Assembly: GCA_025929125.1 (NCBI GenBank) | Contig: JAICMT010000028.1 | Span: 1-9,980, forward strand | Reading direction: 5' to 3' | DNA: 9,980 nt | From: Acidobacteriaceae bacterium | GTDB taxonomy: Bacteria; Acidobacteriota; Terriglobia; Terriglobales; Acidobacteriaceae | Part shown: positions 1-6,974 of the stretch, piece by piece | Layout: each line of letters begins with the position of its first letter | Numbering within the stretch: the stretch's first letter is position 1 | The notes under the pieces: generated by a model | Told to the model about the DNA's origin: nothing | Database searches by the model: none | What the model saw: the letters and a program-made list of their open reading frames with translations, nothing else | Translations under genes and position numbers: made by a program

Positions 1-296
1 CCCTCGAACTGGTCACCTGTGCGGAAGGTCAGCCGGACCCACAGGCCTTCGCTGCGCGGCCGGGCGAGAAATGTCCGCCGGGTCAGACGCTCGGGGTTGG
101 TCGTGTCCGTCAGGTTGAAGTCGCGTACGAAGCTGATGTGCTTGATGTCGGCCAACGGCAGCGGCAGTATGCGACCGCCGAGGTCCAGAAGCTCCACAGC
201 TCCCGCGTGCACGAACCCCGCGTTCGGCAGATAGCCGGGCAGGGCATCGCCGGAGAACCGGCGCACCAGAACCTTCTTGCGGGAGGAGGAGGACAT
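1..296 (-). CDS. DUF6982-like conserved protein, N-terminal part (runs off the window)
   Basis: This frame opens with an ATG at 294-296 and stays open to the window edge, giving about 98 residues with the C-terminus missing. It begins MSSSSRKKVLVRRFSGD and continues with a hydrophobic and charged pattern (GYLPNAGFVHAGAVELLDL, then LPLADIKHISFVRDFN, then NPERLTRRTFLARPR and GLWVRLTFRTGDQFEG). I recall this arrangement from a short, soluble, uncharacterised family common in Acidobacteriota, DUF6982. That assignment is from memory and not checked. No signal peptide or membrane helix is visible, so it is probably cytosolic. An in-frame GTG lies 27 nt further upstream, but neither start has a strong Shine-Dalgarno sequence. 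The overlapping minus-strand frames here give Arg/Ser/Pro-rich nonsense and are shadows. The function is unknown. Confidence 0.72.
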   Translation of the reverse strand, partial: MSSSSRKKVLVRRFSGDALPGYLPNAGFVHAGAVELLDLGGRILPLPLADIKHISFVRDFNLTDTTNPERLTRRTFLARPRSEGLWVRLTFRTGDQFE

Positions 297-399
297 GGCT
301 GGCCTGTGGCCTTGAGGAGCCACGCCGTGATTGTCGCATGCTCAGGGCAGGACGTCACGAAAATCACTGAAGACAAGAGTGGTCACAGCCTTGGGAACA

Positions 400-408
400 T
401 GCTAAAAT
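400..408 (+). promoter_or_regulatory. Extended -10 promoter for the CCA-type gene
   Basis: TGCTAAAAT fits an extended -10 element (TGn followed by TAAAAT, five of six to TATAAT). It lies about 110 nt upstream of the ATG at 516. No good -35 is found at the standard distance; the hexamer 17 nt upstream is TGGTCA. Transcription from here would give a leader of roughly 100 nt. This is a motif-based call only. Confidence 0.4.
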
Positions 409-480
409 AGGCTCTTGTGCCGCGTTGTTGCGGACTGCTAAGCTTCTGATTTTGCAGTATTTGTATCCCAGTTGAGAGGT

Positions 481-496
481 CCGGCGCCAGCGCCGG
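481..496 (+). repeat. GC-rich inverted repeat in the 5' leader
   Basis: CCGGCGCCAGCGCCGG is a perfect inverted repeat with 7-bp arms and a 2-nt centre. In RNA it would fold with a slightly larger loop. It ends directly beside the GGAG at 498-501 that serves as ribosome binding site for the start at 516. It could tune access to that site, or mean nothing in GC-rich DNA. There is no following T-run, so it is not an intrinsic terminator. Confidence 0.45.
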
Positions 497-515
497 CGGA
501 GAGCAGCTTAAACCT

Positions 516-2354
516 ATGGCCGATTATATCTACCTGCTTGAAAGCCGTCTTTCGCAGGCACAGCAGAAGGCACTTCAGGCAGTGCGGGAGATCGCAAAAG
601 CCAAAGGACTGACGGTGTTTCTGGTAGGTGGCGCGGTTCGCGATCTAACCAGCGGCTCGCCCGTGCGCGATCTGGATGTAGCAGTTCAGGGAAACGCTCT
701 CAAGCTAAAGAAAGAATTGGAGAAAGCTGGGGCCTTGTTCTCCGGCGAGCTCGAACCCCTGCAGGCGCTGTTTGTGGAGTTTCCTGGCGGCGTGCGCATG
801 GAGATTTCCAGTACCGTCACCATCACCTTCCCCAAGCCAGGCAAGCCCGTGGTCAAGCCCGGCACCATCCACGATGACCTGCGCAGCCGCGACTTTACCG
901 CGAATGCCATGGCGCTCTCTCTGAACGACGGCTCCTACGGCCTGCTGATGGATCCGCTGAATGGTGTCGCGGACATTGAGAACCGCGAGCTCCGGCTGGT
1001 CAATGGATATGGGTTCATCGAGGATCCAGTGCGGATGATTCGCGCGGCCCGATTCTCCGCCCGACTGGGCTGGCAACTGGAGGAGCGCACCCGCTCGCGC
1101 TACGACACTGGCAAGGAAGAGGGCTACATCTCCGCCATGTCCTCCTTCCAACGCGGGTATGAGCTGGAAGAGATCGCGCATGAGGATGACCCGCTCCGCG
1201 TGCTTCAACGCCTGGAGCAGGAGGGCTGGATGAAGGTGCTCTGTCCGGCCTGGACCTCCGCCAAGGTCAATGTCGCAGAGCTGGAGAAGCTGCGCGATGC
1301 GCAGGGGCAACTGTTCACCCGGGGTATCCACGCCGATCCTTCGGCCGCGCAGTTTCCGCTGCTGACGGCCAAGATGCAGAGCAAGGATGTTACCTCGCTC
1401 AAAAAGAGCTTCCCGCGCCGCACTTTCGTCTCCCACATTGACGCGCTCGAGGCCGAAGGCAAGAAGTTCGCCGCCGAGCTCACCGGCAAGCAGGCCGCGA
1501 CACCATCCGCCGCCTGGAAGCTGCTGATGGCCGGTCGTCCGGAGGCCGTGCTTCAGGCCGCGTACGCCGTCCGCAATGCACCGGTGCAGGCTAAGTTCAA
1601 GAGCTTCTATACCGATTGGCCGCAGGCACGGCAACGCATTCCCTATACGCTGATGCAGGAGATGCGCATCACTCCGGAGCTGCCGGGCTACGACGATCTG
1701 GTAGAAAAGCTGTTCTTCGAGCTGATGGACGGGAAGCTGGGCACGCCGGAGGAGATGAAAGCGTTCCTCGAGCCCTATTCGCCTCCGGCTCCGCCGCCCC
1801 CGGTGCATCTGCGGCGCCCGCGTGCGGCGCGCAAGGAGGCCAAAGCCCCGCGGCCGCGCAAGAAGGCCGAGGCGCTGCCCAAAGACATGGACGAAGCAGC
1901 CGCTGCCGCCGTCAAAGTTGCCGGGAGTGCCGGTGGCGATGCTGTCGCCGAGTTCGCGGCCCAGGCTCCAGGCTCCGCCGAGCGTAAGCAGGCGCGCGTC
2001 AAGCCTCCCGCCCGGCTGGCTGCGAAGGAACTCGTCGCCAAGCCGAAGGCCGTCGCGAACCCGGTGCCTGCGAAGGCCGCCGCAAAGAAGGCAGCGGTCA
2101 AATCGAAGCCGGATCCGGCCAAGAAGGCACCAGCAAAGAAGCAGCCCGCCAAAAAGGCTGCTGCCGCCAAAAAGGCTGCAAAGCCGGCCTCCAGGCCTGT
2201 CAAAAAGGCAGTTGCGAAACAGACTCCCCGCAAGGTTGCGAAACCCGCGCCTAAGAAAGCTCCGCCGAAGAAGGCCGCACCCGCAAAGAAATCCGCTCCG
2301 GCCAGAAAGCCTGCGAAGAAGCCGGCCAAAGCCATAGCCAAGAAGCGCCGCTAG
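516..2354 (+). CDS. CCA-adding enzyme / poly(A) polymerase family nucleotidyltransferase with histone-H1-like tail
   Basis: This 612-residue protein belongs to the class II tRNA nucleotidyltransferase/poly(A) polymerase family, which adds CCA (or A) to the 3' ends of tRNA. Visible motifs, in order, are GGAVRD (38-43) with the metal-binding pair DLD (52-54); SRDFTANAMA (124-133), a variant of the usual RRDFT; DPLNG (146-150); and FIEDPVRMIRAARFSARLG (167-185), which holds the EDxxR nucleotide-recognition motif. The neck and body follow to about residue 419, close to the normal length of the family. Residues 420-612 are extra: a proline run (423-430), then a lysine/alanine/proline-rich tail. 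GGAG at 498-501 is the likely ribosome binding site. The family is clear. Whether it adds CCA, A or both cannot be read from sequence. The next gene starts 53 nt after its stop and may be cotranscribed. Confidence 0.9.
   Translation: MADYIYLLESRLSQAQQKALQAVREIAKAKGLTVFLVGGAVRDLTSGSPVRDLDVAVQGNALKLKKELEKAGALFSGELEPLQALFVEFPGGVRMEISSTVTITFPKPGKPVVKPGTIHDDLRSRDFTANAMALSLNDGSYGLLMDPLNGVADIENRELRLVNGYGFIEDPVRMIRAARFSARLGWQLEERTRSRYDTGKEEGYISAMSSFQRGYELEEIAHEDDPLRVLQRLEQEGWMKVLCPAWTSAKVNVAELEKLRDAQGQLFTRGIHADPSAAQFPLLTAKMQSKDVTSLKKSFPRRTFVSHIDALEAEGKKFAAELTGKQAATPSAAWKLLMAGRPEAVLQAAYAVRNAPVQAKFKSFYTDWPQARQRIPYTLMQEMRITPELPGYDDLVEKLFFELMDGKLGTPEEMKAFLEPYSPPAPPPPVHLRRPRAARKEAKAPRPRKKAEALPKDMDEAAAAAVKVAGSAGGDAVAEFAAQAPGSAERKQARVKPPARLAAKELVAKPKAVANPVPAKAAAKKAAVKSKPDPAKKAPAKKQPAKKAAAAKKAAKPASRPVKKAVAKQTPRKVAKPAPKKAPPKKAAPAKKSAPARKPAKKPAKAIAKKRR
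2037..2351 (+). repeat. Low-complexity Lys/Ala/Pro-coding repeat (H1-like tail)
   Basis: This is the last 105 or so codons of the nucleotidyltransferase. It is built from irregular repeats of AKKA, PAKK and KKAA type, encoded by recurring GCCAAGAAGGC-like DNA. The protein is very basic and should be disordered. Similar tails occur in eukaryotic histone H1 and in bacterial H1-like proteins such as AlgP and BpH1, where they bind nucleic acid. The repeats should make the length variable between strains. Long open frames on other strands across this stretch are composition artefacts. Confidence 0.75.
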
Positions 2355-2407
2355 GCACAACGCAGCATCCGGTCGAGCCTTGTACCCTCAGCCGAAAGGT
2401 GGGACGT

Positions 2408-2998
2408 ATGGTCGTACCCGTACTTCTGGGTTCCGTACGCAGCGACCGTATGGGCGAGCGCGTCGCCCGATGGGCCGTGCGCCAGCTTGACGCCCGTGGC
2501 CACGAGGCCGTGCTGATCGATCCTGTCGCGCTGCAGCTTCCCCTGCTTGACCGCATGTGGAAGGAGATCAAGAGCGGGCCGCCGCCCGAGCATCGCCAGC
2601 TCTACGACACGCTCAAGCCACTGGCCGAACTCTACGCCCGGGCCGACGGCTTCTGCATCGTGAGCGGCGAGTACAACCACAGCATTCCTCCCGCGCTCTC
2701 GAACCTGCTCGACTACTTTCTGGAAGAGTACTTCTGGCGGCCCTCCGCCATCGTCTGCTACTCGGCCACGTCGTTCGGCGGAGTGCGCGCCGCAATGCAA
2801 CTACGCGCCATGCTGGCCGAATTGGGCATGCCCTCGATCCCCTCGATTCAGCCGATTCCTGCGGTGGGGGGCGCTCTAACCTCGGACGGTCTGCCCCTCA
2901 CGCAGCAGCTTGCAGAAAAGACCGGCAGATTCTTCGAGGAGTTCGATTGGTACATGCGCGCGTTCCAGTCTGAGCGCAAGCAGGGCAGGCCCTACTAG
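2408..2998 (+). CDS. NADPH-dependent FMN reductase family flavoprotein
   Basis: This 196-residue cytosolic protein has a flavodoxin-like fold and probably carries FMN and uses NAD(P)H to reduce flavin, quinones or similar acceptors. The evidence is the N-terminal strand and phosphate-binding loop VLLGSVRSDRMGERV (5-19), with the GSxR motif at 8-11; the family signature SGEYNHSIPPALSNLLDYF (86-104), which contacts the flavin ring; and SFGGVRAAMQLR (122-133). The length is normal for the family. An in-frame GTG at 2399 is possible, but AAAGG at 2395-2399 sits 8 nt before the ATG at 2408, so that ATG is preferred. The substrate cannot be predicted. The gene ends 4 nt before the convergent gene on the other strand, leaving no room for a separate terminator. 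Confidence 0.85.
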   Translation: MVVPVLLGSVRSDRMGERVARWAVRQLDARGHEAVLIDPVALQLPLLDRMWKEIKSGPPPEHRQLYDTLKPLAELYARADGFCIVSGEYNHSIPPALSNLLDYFLEEYFWRPSAIVCYSATSFGGVRAAMQLRAMLAELGMPSIPSIQPIPAVGGALTSDGLPLTQQLAEKTGRFFEEFDWYMRAFQSERKQGRPY

Positions 2999-3002
2999 GC
3001 GC

Positions 3003-3830
3003 TCAGGGCTTCTTCGTCTCCGCGGCCGGCGAAGCCGTATTCACGACGCAGCCGGTCAGATCGAAATCCAATTGCGTGACGTTCTGCACCTCAAAATGTA
3101 AAACCGACGGAATCTCATAGCCGGCCACCGTCTGGTACTTGGCGGCCAGGGTGATATAGACCGGAGGAGCTGTCTGGGGCTGCCGCACTTCACTTCTTAC
3201 CTCTGAGATCGTCCGTCCCCTCGCGGTGTCCGTAAAGGTGGGCATCGCGACGGTGTCATTGCCATCTGTAATCACATGTACCCGGGTGAGCAGCATATCT
3301 TTGTCGAAGTCTTCATCCACGCTCGTCTTCGGTGCAATGGCGGCCAGATGAGTTCCCTCCGGGGTGAACGAAATATTGGTGGATTTGTCCGGGAGCGGGA
3401 CCATGGCGCCGTTCAGGTATGCATTCCAGGACTGGAAGTAGCCCTCCAGCATCTGCGCAATGCCCTCCCTCATCTTTGTTGTACCGTCCTGGAGGTTCGC
3501 CGGGGCAGGTGCGGTTTCGCCCCAGTGCACTTCAGCCTTGGATCGCAGAGTATTGTGCACCGTGATGTTGACCGAATTCAGATACTTCACGGCTGGGTGG
3601 TCCTCGCCGATGTCCTTACCGGATGCCCGGCTCAGAAAATCCTTCCAATCGGCGGATACCTTGCAGTCGAAGGTCCGGAGCCCATCTGCGGTGGGCGTGT
3701 AGTAGGTGGCGCGAGCAAGCAGATAGCGCTGCATTGCGGCATCTGCCTGGGTTCCCGCGCTGCTCGCAGTGAGCAAGAGCATGACCACAGCAGGCATCAC
3801 AACCAGGGCTTTCAAGTTCCTGTATCGCAT
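3003..3830 (-). CDS. Secreted protein of unknown function
   Basis: I do not recognise this 275-residue protein. With the ATG at 3828-3830 it begins MRYRNLKALVVMPAVVMLLL, a clear signal peptide with a positive start and hydrophobic core. It probably ends near TASSAGTQADA, so the protein should be exported to the periplasm or outer membrane. The mature part has two cysteines (FDCKVS near the start, TGCVVN near the end) that could form a disulfide. Its C-terminal half alternates beta-strand-like segments (VYITLAAKYQTVAGYEIP, SVLHFEVQNVTQLDFD), faintly like a LolA-type beta fold, which is a guess. A GTG at 3861-3863 would add 11 residues. Neither start has a well-placed Shine-Dalgarno sequence. 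It lies 79 nt downstream of the COX3-like gene on the same strand and may be cotranscribed with it. Confidence 0.75.
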   Translation of the reverse strand: MRYRNLKALVVMPAVVMLLLTASSAGTQADAAMQRYLLARATYYTPTADGLRTFDCKVSADWKDFLSRASGKDIGEDHPAVKYLNSVNITVHNTLRSKAEVHWGETAPAPANLQDGTTKMREGIAQMLEGYFQSWNAYLNGAMVPLPDKSTNISFTPEGTHLAAIAPKTSVDEDFDKDMLLTRVHVITDGNDTVAMPTFTDTARGRTISEVRSEVRQPQTAPPVYITLAAKYQTVAGYEIPSVLHFEVQNVTQLDFDLTGCVVNTASPAAETKKP

Positions 3831-3909
3831 GCGGCGATCATACGGGCGGCCTTTCCCGGACACAACATAGTTCTGACCATCGGAAACGTTATAGCGGCCA
3901 GGGGTTCCA

Positions 3910-4692
3910 TTACTGGCAGCAGGTCAGCAGCACAAACAGGACCACCCAGAGCACTCCCATCGAGTGCCAGTACCAGCCGACGCAGTCCACCAGGATCTGC
4001 CGGCTTTCTATCTGCCGGAAGCCGAAGAGTCCTATGATCGCGAGCAGCAGCGCGGCCACTCCGGCCATCAGGTGGACCGCATGGGCGTAGGTCATGATGT
4101 AGAACGCGTGCCCGCTCAGGCTGTTCGAGCGGAAGGCGATGCCTTCCAGCGCCAACTGCCGCCAGGCGACCATTTGACCGATCAGAAACGTGACGCCCAG
4201 CACCAGCGTGGCGGTCAGCCACGGCAGCGTTCGCAGCGAGGTTGGCCGGCCCAGCCCGAACCACTCCTCCATTGCGTCGATGGGGTGGAACATCCGCCGG
4301 CGCGCCACCTCCATCGTCACCGAACTGAGTAGCAGCGCCGCTGTATTCAGCCATAGGATTGGAGGCACCGCGGTCGGCAGCCATTGGCTGATCGCAGGGT
4401 CGTAGGCGTACAGGTGTCGATTGCTCTGCGAGAGGAAGAACACCACCACGATGCAGAGGAAGAACATGAACACCGCGGCCAACACCAGAAATAGGCCATG
4501 GCGGTAGGTCGCCAGCCGGTCACCGGGCCGGCGCCTCTGTCCCGCGGAATCGTTCCAGCCCTCGTTGTCGCCTCCGCCGCCGGTGCGTTTGAGGTCGCCT
4601 CCGTTTGGCGGACGCCGACCGTTGCCGCCGTCGTTTTCTTCCGTTCGGCGGGAGCGGCGGTCGATCTCCGGAGGTGTCAGAATGACCGGCAT
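3910..4692 (-). CDS. Cytochrome c oxidase subunit III-like membrane protein
   Basis: This 260-residue protein resembles subunit III of haem-copper oxidases, an inner-membrane subunit that helps assemble and stabilise the proton-pumping core. Five membrane segments are visible, at about 66-88, 106-125, 156-176, 200-224 and 236-258, as in the short five-helix form of the family. Supporting motifs are SSVTMEVARR (123-132) with the conserved glutamate, GHAFYIMTYAHAVHLMAG (194-211) and WYWHSMGVLWVVLF (240-253). Residues 1-65 form a hydrophilic extension rich in Gly, Arg, Pro and Asn. GAGG lies 8 nt before the ATG at 4690-4692. No subunit I or II gene is in the window, so it is either an isolated paralogue or encoded apart from its partners. 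The family is confident; membership of a working oxidase is inferred. Confidence 0.85.
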   Translation of the reverse strand: MPVILTPPEIDRRSRRTEENDGGNGRRPPNGGDLKRTGGGGDNEGWNDSAGQRRRPGDRLATYRHGLFLVLAAVFMFFLCIVVVFFLSQSNRHLYAYDPAISQWLPTAVPPILWLNTAALLLSSVTMEVARRRMFHPIDAMEEWFGLGRPTSLRTLPWLTATLVLGVTFLIGQMVAWRQLALEGIAFRSNSLSGHAFYIMTYAHAVHLMAGVAALLLAIIGLFGFRQIESRQILVDCVGWYWHSMGVLWVVLFVLLTCCQ

Positions 4693-4948
4693 GTAGAACG
4701 CCTCGGCGGCTGGATGCTGTCGAGCTTACTCGTATTTTGGACGGCTGACCACCCGAAGTGGAGTGGGCGGAGATTCCGGTTTTCTAAAACTGCTGCGGCT
4801 GCAATGCGGCTGCTTTCGTTAGGATGCGCCGCTGGTTCACTCGGGTGTACCCGTGGGTAGCCGCTTCCATGAATTCTGCGCTTTGCCGACCTGCCGCCGC
4901 TGTGCATCAGCATCGGATAGAGTCTTAGCAGTAAGAAAGGGGAACGCC

Positions 4949-5332
4949 ATGGTGCGGATGGTTCTGCACTGGATCCTGAATGCGGTTGCGCTGCTGATAG
5001 TCTCCCGGCTGGTGCATGGGTTTGAGGTGACCGGCCTCGGCTACGCGATGATCGCCGTGATTGTGATCGGGCTTCTGAATGCCACACTGGGTCTGCTGTT
5101 GAAGATCATCACGCTGCCACTGGGTATTCTGACGTTCGGCGTGTTCTTCCTGATCGTGAATGCGTTCATCCTGCGCTTCGCCTCGACGTTCGTACCCGGT
5201 TTCCGGGTGCTCACCTTTTCGGCCGCATTCTGGGGAGCGCTGACACTGGCCCTGCTGCACCTGCTGTTCGGATTTCTTTTCAACTCCGGTCGAGAAGCGG
5301 CGCGCGACCGCAATTATCGCATCGAGGGCTAG
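4949..5332 (+). CDS. Phage-holin-4-2/YvlD family membrane protein
   Basis: This 127-residue integral membrane protein has four hydrophobic helices, at about 5-22, 31-51, 56-77 and 90-112, and a short basic C-terminus. The segment GLLNATLGLLLKIITLPLGI (41-60), followed by LTFGVFFLIVNAFILRFAS, matches the Phage_holin_4_2 (YvlD-like) family. That family is widespread in ordinary bacterial chromosomes, and despite its name there is little reason to see it as a lysis protein. Its function is not established. The ATG at 4949 is chosen because AAAGGGGA lies just upstream (4936-4943). The in-frame GTG at 4853 would add a cysteine/arginine-rich leader unlike the family. The next gene begins 5 nt after its stop, so the two probably form an operon. 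Confidence 0.85.
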   Translation: MVRMVLHWILNAVALLIVSRLVHGFEVTGLGYAMIAVIVIGLLNATLGLLLKIITLPLGILTFGVFFLIVNAFILRFASTFVPGFRVLTFSAAFWGALTLALLHLLFGFLFNSGREAARDRNYRIEG

Positions 5333-5337
5333 AGGCT

Positions 5338-5634
5338 TTGGCGAAGACGATTGCGGCCATCCGCTCCGGTACGGAGCCCTTGGGCAAGCTGCCGGAGGCC
5401 GCCTTTCACAAGTGGCTGGAAGAGCCGCTCCGCTGCGCGAAATGCGACGTGACTTACAACCTGGTCGCCGACTGGGACTGGGCAAGCAGCCGCTGGTTCG
5501 AGGAGGAGTCCAGAGGCCCGATTCGGATGCTGAAGAAGGCGATCCAGAGCGGGCATGCGGTTGGCCACCGGGTGACGCATCTGGAGACGTCGGGGGTTGT
5601 GGTGCGAAGCGTTACCGCTACGCCGAATCCCTAG
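5338..5634 (+). CDS. Uncharacterised small CxxC protein
   Basis: This is a 98-residue soluble protein that I do not recognise. It has one CxxC pair (RCAKCDVTY, 31-39) followed by an aromatic, acidic stretch (DWDWASSRWFEEES, 45-58) and a helix (PIRMLKKAIQSGHAVGHRV, 61-79). One CxxC alone does not make a complete zinc site unless His79, His75 or a second chain helps, or it dimerises. There is no ATG; translation would begin at TTG 5338, but the GAGG at 5332-5335 is too close to be ideal. A second in-frame TTG at 5380 is an alternative. The 5-nt gap to the holin-like gene suggests coupled translation. Its 3' end overlaps the 3' end of convergent pdxT by 17 bp. The reading frame looks protein-like, but no homologue could be checked. 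Confidence 0.6.
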   Translation: MAKTIAAIRSGTEPLGKLPEAAFHKWLEEPLRCAKCDVTYNLVADWDWASSRWFEEESRGPIRMLKKAIQSGHAVGHRVTHLETSGVVVRSVTATPNP

Positions 5635-6244
5635 TGGCCTGCGCCTGCTTGTGGCGGCGAACCGTCTCCAAAAAGAACTGGTGAACGCGGGTATCGCCTG
5701 AGAGCTCCGGGTGGAAGGTGGCGGCCATCAGGTGCCCGTACCGCACCAAGGTGGGAGAGCCGTCGCGGCTGGCCAGCGTTTCCACCTCAGGGCCGGTGGA
5801 GCGTATCCGGGGCGCCCGAATAAAGACCATCTCCAGCGGACCGCCGGGCAGCTCTGTCTGGCTCTCGAGGATCGCGGAGTCGATCTGCCGGCCGTAGGCG
5901 TTGCGTTCCACGGTCATGGGCAGCACGCCCAGCGAGCGCTGCGGCGGGTTTTCGACATCAGTAGCGAGCAGGATGGCTCCCGCGCAGGTACCGAAGGTCG
6001 GCGTCTCTTGGACGAAGCTCTTGAGGAGGTCAAAGAATCCGTTGCGCTCGAGAAACTTGAGCATGGTGGTGGATTCGCCGCCGGGCATGATGAGACCGTC
6101 GAGCCCTTCGAGCTGATCCGGTGTTCGCACCAGGCGCGGCTCGGCTCCGAGCTCACGCAGAGTGCGTGCGTGGGCTTCATAGGCGCCCTGCAGGGCAAGT
6201 ACGCCGATGACAACCGTCGGGCTGGATGTGGGAGCTTCAGTCAT
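5618..6244 (-). CDS. pdxT: Pyridoxal 5'-phosphate synthase glutaminase subunit PdxT
   Basis: PdxT hydrolyses glutamine and channels the ammonia to PdxS, which makes pyridoxal 5'-phosphate (vitamin B6) by the DXP-independent route. This 208-residue protein has the class I amidotransferase features of the family: VIGVLALQGAYEAH (12-25), PGGEST (54-59), the nucleophile Cys87 in FGTCAG, and the His178/Glu180 pair in ATFHPEL (175-181). The length is slightly over the usual size, with a charged C-terminal tail. The ATG at 6242-6244 is chosen because the homology starts directly after it. The 41-residue upstream extension would be read through the hairpin and is rejected. No good Shine-Dalgarno sequence is visible. 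A terminator-like hairpin lies 27 nt upstream, so it may have its own promoter or be expressed by readthrough from the DUF2059 gene. Confidence 0.95.
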   Translation of the reverse strand: MTEAPTSSPTVVIGVLALQGAYEAHARTLRELGAEPRLVRTPDQLEGLDGLIMPGGESTTMLKFLERNGFFDLLKSFVQETPTFGTCAGAILLATDVENPPQRSLGVLPMTVERNAYGRQIDSAILESQTELPGGPLEMVFIRAPRIRSTGPEVETLASRDGSPTLVRYGHLMAATFHPELSGDTRVHQFFLETVRRHKQAQATRDSA

Positions 6245-6261
6245 GCGTGAGTTTGTGCTGA

Positions 6262-6299
6262 CCAAAACTAAAGCGCCGGAGCTGCTCGGCTCCGGCGCT
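6262..6299 (-). terminator. Intrinsic terminator after the DUF2059 gene
   Basis: On the minus strand, the arms AGCGCCGGAGC and GCTCCGGCGCT (6289-6299 and 6272-6282) form a perfect 11-bp GC-rich stem with a 6-nt loop. It is followed by the T-rich run TTAGTTTTGG. It starts 18 nt after the DUF2059 stop codon and ends about 27 nt before pdxT. The interrupted T-run suggests termination could be partial. Confidence 0.75.
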
Positions 6300-6317
6300 C
6301 GAATTTTGCCGGGCGAT

Positions 6318-6896
6318 TTACTTGGTTGAGGGCAGCTTGGTTTCCGGTACGCTCGGCGCCGGGGCACCCGCAGGAGGCAGCGACTTCAAGGTTGGCGGAG
6401 TAGCCGACTGCTGGCTCTTGCGGAATTCATCGAAGGCTGCGCGGATCTGGGTCTGTAAAGCCGCAATCTTCGGCTGAGCGATCTGATTGATCTGCTGATT
6501 TACCTGCGGAGCTTTGGTGAGGAAGGCGGTGCCTGCCGGCGATTTGTAGAAATTCACGATTGCGGTCAGCTCCTCCTCGCTGAAGCTGTTGCTGTAGATG
6601 GTCACGAATTCCGGCGCCATCGTATTCCAGTTCAGTTCCTGTTGGAACATGCCGGATACCTTCTTTTCGAACTCGTCCAGACGAGTTTTCTGCTCCGGCG
6701 AGGGAGCGGCGCCGGTGACCTGCTGGGCGGCATCATCCACCTGCTTCATCAGATTGGCCGAGAGCTGCCCGATCATCTGCTCGCTGTGGAGGATGCCGAT
6801 AAGCTCCTGCGCCTTGGCGCGCTTTGAGGCATCGTCGGCGCGGGCAGTGAGAGGGAGGGCCAGAGCGAGGGCGAAAACAACCAGACTTCGATTCAT
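6318..6896 (-). CDS. Exported DUF2059 domain protein
   Basis: This 192-residue protein has a signal peptide, MNRSLVVFALALALPLTARA, probably cleaved after residue 20, so it should act in the periplasm. The mature part is largely helical. The segment VTIYSNSFSEEELTAIVNFY (98-117), continuing KSPAGTAFLTKAPQV, is typical of DUF2059, a family of unknown function in many Gram-negative bacteria. The last 30 residues are a Pro/Ser/Ala-rich tail, probably disordered. AAGG lies 6 nt before the ATG at 6894-6896, which supports this start. It sits between pdxS (78 nt upstream) and pdxT (73 nt downstream) on the same strand. Nothing in its sequence suggests a link to vitamin B6, so its place between the two is probably chance or lineage-specific. 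Confidence 0.85.
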   Translation of the reverse strand: MNRSLVVFALALALPLTARADDASKRAKAQELIGILHSEQMIGQLSANLMKQVDDAAQQVTGAAPSPEQKTRLDEFEKKVSGMFQQELNWNTMAPEFVTIYSNSFSEEELTAIVNFYKSPAGTAFLTKAPQVNQQINQIAQPKIAALQTQIRAAFDEFRKSQQSATPPTLKSLPPAGAPAPSVPETKLPSTK

Positions 6897-6908
6897 ACGA
6901 GACCTTAG

Positions 6909-6927
6909 GTGCGCTGGGTCGGCGCAC
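6909..6927 (-). repeat. Inverted repeat in the leader of the DUF2059 gene
   Basis: GTGCGC and GCGCAC form a perfect 6-bp stem with a 7-nt loop, just upstream of the AAGG ribosome binding site. No T-run follows on the minus strand, so it is not a convincing terminator for pdxS. It could be a leader structure or a protein-binding site, or have arisen by chance. Confidence 0.35.
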
Positions 6928-6974
6928 AGAAAATGGGATAGGGTTCAGCGGTTAAGGCTACCATGCAGACGCTT

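Noticed and set aside
705..2360. A 551-residue open frame antisense to the CCA-type gene
   Set aside because: It mirrors the other strand's GC-rich codon pattern; the translation is Leu/Arg/Gly-rich with no recognisable domain, while the plus strand has full family motifs.
4842..4853. CGGGTGTACCCG inverted repeat between the COX3-like and holin-like genes
   Set aside because: It has only 5-bp arms, no T-run and no promoter context; such sites are common by chance in GC-rich DNA. The 256-nt region 4693-4948 otherwise shows only ribosome binding sites at its edges.
4949..5332. Prophage or lysis module suggested by the holin-like gene
   Set aside because: No endolysin, spanin or other phage gene is nearby, and this family is common in non-phage chromosomal settings.
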